Shown piece after piece: positions 58,824-64,000 of a DNA stretch of 64,000 bases (position 1 is its first letter; each line of letters begins with the position of its first letter). Both the position numbers and the translations under genes were made by a program. The DNA comes from Rathayibacter sp. VKM Ac-2856. GTDB taxonomy: Bacteria > Actinomycetota > Actinomycetes > Actinomycetales > Microbacteriaceae. Below the pieces are notes generated by a model that ran no database searches, was not told the DNA's origin, and saw nothing but the letters and a program-made list of their open reading frames with translations. The stretch covers positions 186,001 to 250,000 of the forward strand of contig NZ_JABMLF010000001.1 of NCBI RefSeq assembly GCF_013205055.1, given 5' to 3'.

Positions 58824-59804
58824 TCAGCTCCGGCGGGCGCGTGCGGCCGGTGAGCCGGGGCGCGGGCGGGCGCGCACGAGCGGCGGCACCGTGAGCGGCG
58901 TGCCGACTACCGTCGAGATCGTGCCCAGGCCCTCGACCGTCATCGTGACCTCGTCGCCGGATGTCAGCGGCGGGGGCGTCAGCTCCCCCGCCCGTCCCCA
59001 CAGCTCCGCCAGGCAGCCCGTGCCGGCCGTCCCCGACCCGAGCACGTCGCCCGCCACCAGCCGCGAGTCGCGGGACGCGTACGCCACCAGCTCCGCGAAG
59101 GGCCAGCCCATGTCCGCGAGCGTGTCCCGGCCGATCTCGACCCCGTTCACGACAACGGTCATCGTCAGGTCCAGGAAGCCGTCGGCGTCGTGCCGCCCCG
59201 CGACCTCGTCCGCGGTCGTGATCCACGGCCCGAGCGTGCTCCCGAAGTCCTTCCCCTTGCACGGCCCCAGCCGCACCTTCATCTCGCGGGCCTGGATGTC
59301 GCGGGCGGACCAGTCGTTGAAGACCGCGTAGCCGAAGATCCGCTCGTGGGCCGCGGCCGCGTCGAGGGAGCGCGACGGGCCCGTCCCGCCGATCACGGCG
59401 GCGACCTCGAGCTCGAAGTCGAGGCGCTCGGTCGCCGGCGGGACGAGCTGCTCGCCGGTCGCGAGCACGGTGTGCGGGTTGGTGAAGTAGAAGGTCGGCG
59501 CCTCGTACCACTCGGGCACCACGCCCTCGGACGAGTCCACGCTGCGGACGACGCCCTCGACGTGCTCCTCGAAGGCCACGAAGTCGCGGATGCTCGGCGG
59601 ATCGAGCGGGGTGCGCAGGCGGACGGCCGACAGCTCCTCCCCCGCCCCGGACACCAGGGCGTCGCCGCGGCGCAGCGCCTCGGGCAGTCCGCCGCGCAGC
59701 ACCTCCAGCACGGTCAGTCCGTCGACGAACGGGACGACGCGGTCCTCGACCACGAGTCCCTCCGCAGGCGTCCCGTCGGCCCCGACCCAGCGCGCGAGCC
59801 TCAC
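58824..59804 (-). CDS. Fumarylacetoacetate hydrolase family protein
   Basis: A 326-residue FAH-family enzyme. GTG start at 59804 overlaps the amidohydrolase stop. Metal-ligand motif LDFELEVAAVIGG, then FGYAVFNDWSARDIQAREMKVRLGPCKGKDFGSTLGPW and VLGSGTAGTGCLAELWG. The family hydrolyses C-C bonds of ring-cleavage products or isomerises them. Last gene of the right-edge operon; an Arg/Pro-rich C-terminal tail is present. Confidence 0.85.
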   Translation of the reverse strand: MRLARWVGADGTPAEGLVVEDRVVPFVDGLTVLEVLRGGLPEALRRGDALVSGAGEELSAVRLRTPLDPPSIRDFVAFEEHVEGVVRSVDSSEGVVPEWYEAPTFYFTNPHTVLATGEQLVPPATERLDFELEVAAVIGGTGPSRSLDAAAAHERIFGYAVFNDWSARDIQAREMKVRLGPCKGKDFGSTLGPWITTADEVAGRHDADGFLDLTMTVVVNGVEIGRDTLADMGWPFAELVAYASRDSRLVAGDVLGSGTAGTGCLAELWGRAGELTPPPLTSGDEVTMTVEGLGTISTVVGTPLTVPPLVRARPRPGSPAARARRS

Positions 59805-60805
59805 GGCGCCACCGCCTCGACGCCGAAGAGCGCAGCGGCGTTCCCGCCCAGCACGGCCTCCAGGGCAGCACCTTCCAGCGCCTCGCGCGCCGCCCCCACC
59901 GGATCCTCGACCCCCATGTCGAACGGGTAGTCCGAGCCGAGCAGCACCCGGTCCGCCCCGGCGACCTCGACGAGGGCGCGCAGCTGCGACGGCGAGTGGG
60001 TCAGCGAGTCGAACCACAGCCGGCGCAGATAGCTCGACGGCGGGTGCTCGCACGAGCGGGCCTCGGGGCGCACGCGCCAGCCGTGGTCACTGCGGCCGAT
60101 CGAGGTGGGCAGGTAGCCGCCGGCGTGCGCGGCGACGATCCGCAGGCCCGGGAAGCGGTCGAGGACGCCGCCGAAGATCAGGTGCGACAGCGCGATCGCG
60201 TTCTCGGCAGGCTGGCCGACGATGTTTGACAGGTAGTGCTGGTCGATCCGCTCGTCGAGGGTGCAGCCGAAGGGGTGCAGGAACAGCACGGCGCCGGTCT
60301 CGGCCGCGCGGGCCCAGAACGGATCGAGGCGCGGATCCGACAGCTCGACGCCGTTCGCGGTGGACGAGATCTCGACGCCGGCGAGGCCCTGCGCGAGGGC
60401 GTCGTCCAGCAGCTCGACGCAGAGCTCGGGGTGCTGCGCGGCGACCAGGCCGAGCCCGCGGAGCCGCGTGGGCGCCTGCGCGACCAGCTCGGCGACCAGG
60501 CGGTTCGCCTCGCGCGCCGACCAGGCGGCCAGCTTTGCGTCGGCCCAGGGGTAGTAGTGCGAGGGCGACGGCGAGACGATCTGCACGTCGACGCCGGCCT
60601 CGTCCATGTCGGCGAGGCGGCGCTCGAGCACGGTGAGGCGCTCGAACCGCGAGCGGATCATCCCGCCGGAGACGGCCAGCGACTCCGGACCCTGGCGGCG
60701 CGCCTCGAGGGCCTGCGCGGCGGCGATGCCCTCGGGGTCGCGGGCGGCGACGGCGGCCTGCAGCCCGGGCAGCAGGACGTGGGCGTGGACGTCGACGACG
60801 CTCAT
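59801..60805 (-). CDS. Amidohydrolase-2 family decarboxylase/hydrolase
   Basis: A 334-residue TIM-barrel metalloenzyme. Metal ligands: VHAHV at the N-terminus, LHPFGC, AAHAGGYLP and GSDYPFDMG near the end. SNIVGQPAENAIALSHLIFGGVLDRFPGLRIV is characteristic of the ACMSD-like group, which decarboxylates aromatic acids or their ring-cleavage products. Overlaps both neighbours by four bases. Confidence 0.85.
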   Translation of the reverse strand: MSVVDVHAHVLLPGLQAAVAARDPEGIAAAQALEARRQGPESLAVSGGMIRSRFERLTVLERRLADMDEAGVDVQIVSPSPSHYYPWADAKLAAWSAREANRLVAELVAQAPTRLRGLGLVAAQHPELCVELLDDALAQGLAGVEISSTANGVELSDPRLDPFWARAAETGAVLFLHPFGCTLDERIDQHYLSNIVGQPAENAIALSHLIFGGVLDRFPGLRIVAAHAGGYLPTSIGRSDHGWRVRPEARSCEHPPSSYLRRLWFDSLTHSPSQLRALVEVAGADRVLLGSDYPFDMGVEDPVGAAREALEGAALEAVLGGNAAALFGVEAVAP

Positions 60806-61944
60806 GCCGGCTGCCCCACGACGGCGGCGACGCGGCGCATCAGCCCGGGGACGTCGGCGTCGCGGTCGTGCGCGAACAGCCAGTCGCAGAGCTGCACCGA
60901 GGCCTCGACGACCTGGCGGGCGCGGTCGAGGCGGCGGTCCGTGAAGGCCGTGAAGACCGCGTCGTCGACCGTGTCGGCGGCGAGCAGCAGCTCCGAGAGC
61001 ACGAGCGCGTCCTCGAGCGCCATCGCGGCGCCCTGGGCGACGGTCGGCGGGCAGCTGTGCGCGGCGTCACCGATGACGACCACGCGGCCGCGGTTCCACG
61101 GGCCGTCGATCAGGTGGCTGGTGAACCAGGTGTAGTTGACCCGGGAGTCGTCGTCGATGCTGTCCCGCACCTCGTCCCAGGGGCCGTGGTAGGCCTGGGC
61201 GAGCTGCTTCATCGTGGCGACCTGCTCCTCGGGCGAGAGCAGCTGGCGCTCCTGCGCGTCCTCGACGAGGTACGCGTACATCCGGTCCTCGCTGGTCGGG
61301 CAGTAGCCGGCGATGTAGCAGGGGCCGCCGTAGACGAGGTCGGTGTGGGTGACCTCGGCCGGGCGCGGCACGAAGGCGCGCCAGATGCCCATGCCGTTGC
61401 GCTGCGGCGTCGTCTCGATGCCGATCATCGAGCGGACCGCGGAGTGCAGGCCGTCCGCGCCGATCACGAGGTCGTAGCGGTCGGTGACGCGCTCCCCGCC
61501 GGCGGTCGAGTGCAGCGAGACGGCGTCGCCGTGGTCCTCGAGCGCGTCCACGCGGGTCCCCCAGCGAATCCGGGCGCCCAGCTCCTCGGCGCGGGCGAGC
61601 AGGATCCGCGCGAGCTCCGGCCGGTACATGCCGATCGTCGCGGGGAAATCGGGGCCGCCGGTCTTCGCGTCAGGGATCAGCGCGACCACGGTCGACTGCG
61701 GATCGGGGGCGCGCAGTCCGAGCACGTCCGCGGGGTAGGAGCGCGAGAGCACCTCGTCCCAGACGCCCAGTCGGGCGAGGGTGCGGCAGGCGTTGCCCTG
61801 GATGGTGATGCCGGATCCGATGTCGGAGAGGCCGTCGCGCGAGTCGAGGAGGTCGACGTCGACCCCTCCCTCGCGCAGGAGGATCGCGGCGGCGAGACCG
61901 GCGAAGCCGGCCCCGACGATGCCGACGGAGGAGAGTGCGGGCAT
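60802..61944 (-). CDS. FAD-dependent aromatic monooxygenase
   Basis: A 380-residue class A flavoprotein hydroxylase. AAGGAG precedes ATG 61944. FAD motifs VGIVGAGFAGLAAAILLREGG, GADGLHSAVR and VVIGDAAHSCPPTVAQGAAMALEDA. The overall form resembles salicylate, 6-hydroxynicotinate and 3-hydroxybenzoate hydroxylases. It probably hydroxylates an aromatic acid as an early step in the pathway of this operon. Confidence 0.85.
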   Translation of the reverse strand: MPALSSVGIVGAGFAGLAAAILLREGGVDVDLLDSRDGLSDIGSGITIQGNACRTLARLGVWDEVLSRSYPADVLGLRAPDPQSTVVALIPDAKTGGPDFPATIGMYRPELARILLARAEELGARIRWGTRVDALEDHGDAVSLHSTAGGERVTDRYDLVIGADGLHSAVRSMIGIETTPQRNGMGIWRAFVPRPAEVTHTDLVYGGPCYIAGYCPTSEDRMYAYLVEDAQERQLLSPEEQVATMKQLAQAYHGPWDEVRDSIDDDSRVNYTWFTSHLIDGPWNRGRVVVIGDAAHSCPPTVAQGAAMALEDALVLSELLLAADTVDDAVFTAFTDRRLDRARQVVEASVQLCDWLFAHDRDADVPGLMRRVAAVVGQPA

Positions 61945-62008
61945 GGCCTGCTCCTTCAAGTGGGGCTGATGCGGAAGATGGCGGCGACGAGCGCCGGGAG
62001 AAGAGGAG

Positions 62009-63040
62009 CTACTTCAGGGCGATCGGATTGACCGGAGCCCCGACGGCGCCCGTGAACGGAATCGGGGCGGCGACGAGGAGGAACTCCCACACGCCGTCCG
62101 CGCGGCAGTCGGCGGCGAGGGCGTCGAGGTCCCACATCTCGCCGATGGTGAGGCCCATGTTCGGGATGGCGACCTGGTGCAGCGGCTGGAAGGCGTCGTC
62201 GAACTCGTTCGGCCGGACCTCGAAGCCCCAGGTGTCGGTGGCGACGGCGGCGACGTCGCGCTCGCGGAGCCAGCCGGCGGTGGTGAAGGAGAGGCCCGCG
62301 CTCGGTCCGCCCGCGTAGCCGTTCCAGCCCTCGCGCACGGCGCGGGACAGCCGCCCGGTGCGGACGAGGAGCAGGTCGCCCTCGCCGACCGCGGAGCTCG
62401 GTCCCTGCGCGGCGATCGTGCGCTCGAGGTCTTCAACGGTGATGCCGTAGCCGTCGGGCAGCTCGCCGCCCTCGCCGATCGCGCTGCCGACGTCGAGCAG
62501 CACGCCGCGGCCGTTCAGGAGCGCACTGACGTGCTCGATCCCGGTCAGCCGATCGCCCTCGCTGGTGACGACCTTCCCTGCGGCGCGGCCGTTCCAGGCC
62601 TTGCCGCGGTCGAAGATGTGGCCGAGGCCGTCCCACTGCGTCGAGGCCTGCAGCGGCATGGCGACCACGTCGTCCGCGCCGCCGATGCCGTGCGGGAAGC
62701 CCTGGTCGCCGAACTCGGCGTCCAGGCCCGTGTCGAGCATGGTGTGCACGGGGTTGGTGCGCCGGCGCCAGCCGTTCTGCGGGCCCTCCGAGTCGAAGCG
62801 CTGGGCGAGGCTGAACGCGGCGCCGCGGGTGACCAGGCGGGCCGCGGCGAGGCGGCGCTCGTCGGTGATCAGGTTCGCGGTTCCGACCCGGTCGTCCTCG
62901 CCCCAGCGGCCCCAGTTGCGGTGCGCCTCGGCGGAGCGGGCGACCTCGGTGGCGGGGTCGCTGCGGTCGAGGGCGGCGGGGTCGCGGGTGGGCGGCGTCG
63001 CCGCGGTCGGCGGCGTGGTCGGAAGCGGCGGCGTGGTCAT
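62009..63040 (-). CDS. Cyclase family protein (kynurenine-formamidase-like)
   Basis: A 343-residue metal-dependent hydrolase-like protein with a Thr/Pro-rich N-terminus. The HxGTHxDxPxH motif of the family is replaced by QASTQWDGLGHIF, keeping the Asp and the last His. Other conserved parts are GDLLLVRTGR and AVATDTWGFEV, and a late HQVAIPNMGLTIGEMW. Overlaps the downstream FAH gene as ATGA. Members open lactone or lactam rings or dehydrate acids; function here uncertain. Confidence 0.8.
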   Translation of the reverse strand: MTTPPLPTTPPTAATPPTRDPAALDRSDPATEVARSAEAHRNWGRWGEDDRVGTANLITDERRLAAARLVTRGAAFSLAQRFDSEGPQNGWRRRTNPVHTMLDTGLDAEFGDQGFPHGIGGADDVVAMPLQASTQWDGLGHIFDRGKAWNGRAAGKVVTSEGDRLTGIEHVSALLNGRGVLLDVGSAIGEGGELPDGYGITVEDLERTIAAQGPSSAVGEGDLLLVRTGRLSRAVREGWNGYAGGPSAGLSFTTAGWLRERDVAAVATDTWGFEVRPNEFDDAFQPLHQVAIPNMGLTIGEMWDLDALAADCRADGVWEFLLVAAPIPFTGAVGAPVNPIALK

Positions 63041-64000
63041 CGCTGCTCCGCCACGCAGGTGAAGCGCTGCGTGCCGAGGCCGGTGATCGAGCCCTCGAGG
63101 CGGTCGCCCGCCTTCAGGAAGATCCCGCGGGCCTGGCCGTTGCCGGCCGGGCTGCCGGTGAGCAGCAGGTCGCCGGGGAGCAGTGGAATGGTCTGCGAGG
63201 CGGCGGAGATCAGCCGCGGGATGTCGAAGAGGAGATCGCCGGTGTCGGCGTCCTGCATGGTCTCGCCGTTGACGTCGAGGCGCAGCTCGAACGGGCCGTC
63301 GCCGAACTCGGACGCGGGCACGGCGAACGGGCCGGTCGGGTTGAAGCCGGGCGAGTTCTTCGCGCGGAACCAGTCGGTGCCGATCTCGGGCATGTCCTTG
63401 CGGAAGATCAGGTCGCGGGTGCTCACGTCGTTGACGATCGTGTATCCCCAGACGTGGTCGAGCGCGTCCTCGGGGGCGACGTGGAACGCCGGGGTGCCGA
63501 TGATCACGGCGAGCTCGAGCTCCCAGTCGTGGCGCTCGCTCGCGGCGGGCAGCACCAGGTCGGAGTCGGCGGCGACGACGGTCTGCGGCAGGCCGATGAA
63601 GAAGTAGGGCTCGCCGTGCGCGGCGCGGGCGTCCATCATCGCGGCCGCCTCCTCGCGGACCTGCTCGACGGGGCGCGGGTCGTCCGGCGAGCGGTGGCCG
63701 ACGACGAGGCCGATCACGTGCGTGCGGTAGTTGGCGCCGGTCTGCAGCAGCTGGCGCGGGAGCACCGGGGCGAGCAGCTCGACCTCGTCGAGGGCGAGGC
63801 CCTCGGAGTGCCCGGGGATCGCGCGGACCGCCTGCTCGAGCTCGGCCCAGCGGGCGAAGACGTCGTTGACGTCGGCGGCGCCGAGCTGCGCGAGGTCGAC
63901 GCGGTGCACGCGGCCCTCGGAGACGACGCCGAGGTCGGCGGTGTCGGCGGCGGTCGTGCCGGGGGTGGTGGTCGTGCCAGGGGCGGCGGTCGTGGTGCCG
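63037..64000 (-). CDS. Fumarylacetoacetate hydrolase family protein (cut by window edge)
   Basis: The frame stays open to the right edge. An internal GTG at 63909 could be a start, but the upstream residues (DLGVVSEGRV) look like genuine FAH N-terminal strand sequence, so the gene probably begins outside the window. Motifs: LLQTGANYRTHVIG, HDWELELAVIIG, WGYTIVNDVSTRDLIFRKD, SPGFNPTGPF and LLTGSPAGNG. A second FAH enzyme in the operon, of a different subtype from the one at 58824. Confidence 0.8.
   Translation of the reverse strand, partial: GTTTAAPGTTTTPGTTAADTADLGVVSEGRVHRVDLAQLGAADVNDVFARWAELEQAVRAIPGHSEGLALDEVELLAPVLPRQLLQTGANYRTHVIGLVVGHRSPDDPRPVEQVREEAAAMMDARAAHGEPYFFIGLPQTVVAADSDLVLPAASERHDWELELAVIIGTPAFHVAPEDALDHVWGYTIVNDVSTRDLIFRKDMPEIGTDWFRAKNSPGFNPTGPFAVPASEFGDGPFELRLDVNGETMQDADTGDLLFDIPRLISAASQTIPLLPGDLLLTGSPAGNGQARGIFLKAGDRLEGSITGLGTQRFTCVAEQR

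Overview
The window is high-GC, densely coded DNA. Its weak or GTG start codons, ATGA/GTGA gene overlaps, sugar ABC importers lacking their own ATPase and short dispersed palindromic repeats (GGTCTCGATACGCGC type) fit an actinobacterium. Microbacteriaceae is the best family-level guess; no rRNA or tRNA is present to confirm it.

Left part (1-7.3 kb): an edge-truncated gene; a DUF4956 / VTC-type polyphosphate polymerase / carbohydrate-binding lipoprotein operon; an ABM-type monooxygenase; and a DHA2 drug exporter divergent from its TetR regulator. At 7.3-15.9 kb lies a sugar-acid catabolic regulon: enolase-superfamily enzyme, GntR/FCD regulator, ABC importer (binding protein and two permeases), Zn-dehydrogenase, KduD-like SDR, KDPG-type aldolase and PfkB kinase. 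A decayed stretch with an MFS pseudogene follows, then YaeQ. At 17.4-23.1 kb a LacI regulator faces a second sugar importer and a serine hydrolase. PoxB, an MFS exporter, and a bacteriocin-like cassette (27.2-31.3 kb: lipoprotein, secreted two-Cys peptide, adaptor, ABC ATPase, FtsX-type permease) come next, punctuated by three copies of the dispersed repeat; a partial fourth lies at 32.0 kb.

Middle (31.4-44.5 kb): an MHS-type transporter, a secreted glycoside hydrolase, an orphan response regulator with Glu at the phosphorylation site, a secreted metzincin-like protease, and a four-gene exopolysaccharide operon (GH26-like/OpgC fusion, cellulose-synthase-like GT2, STAS protein, HATPase) that pairs polysaccharide synthesis with partner-switch regulators.

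Right part (44.5-64 kb): a complete, translationally coupled 4-hydroxybenzoate/protocatechuate operon on the minus strand (pobA-pcaH-pcaG-pcaB-pcaL-pcaI-pcaJ-pcaF) with an IclR regulator and second thiolase upstream, a LysR gene, and at the right edge a second aromatic-type operon (two FAH hydrolases, cyclase-family protein, FAD monooxygenase, amidohydrolase). Between them sits a visibly AT-richer island (about 55.65-58.2 kb) holding a minimal CRISPR-polymerase (mCpol) cyclic-nucleotide synthase overlapping a gene for a protein with a CARF-like motif and two membrane helices, plus a coiled-coil membrane protein. This is a likely anti-phage signalling locus and the most interesting part of the window.
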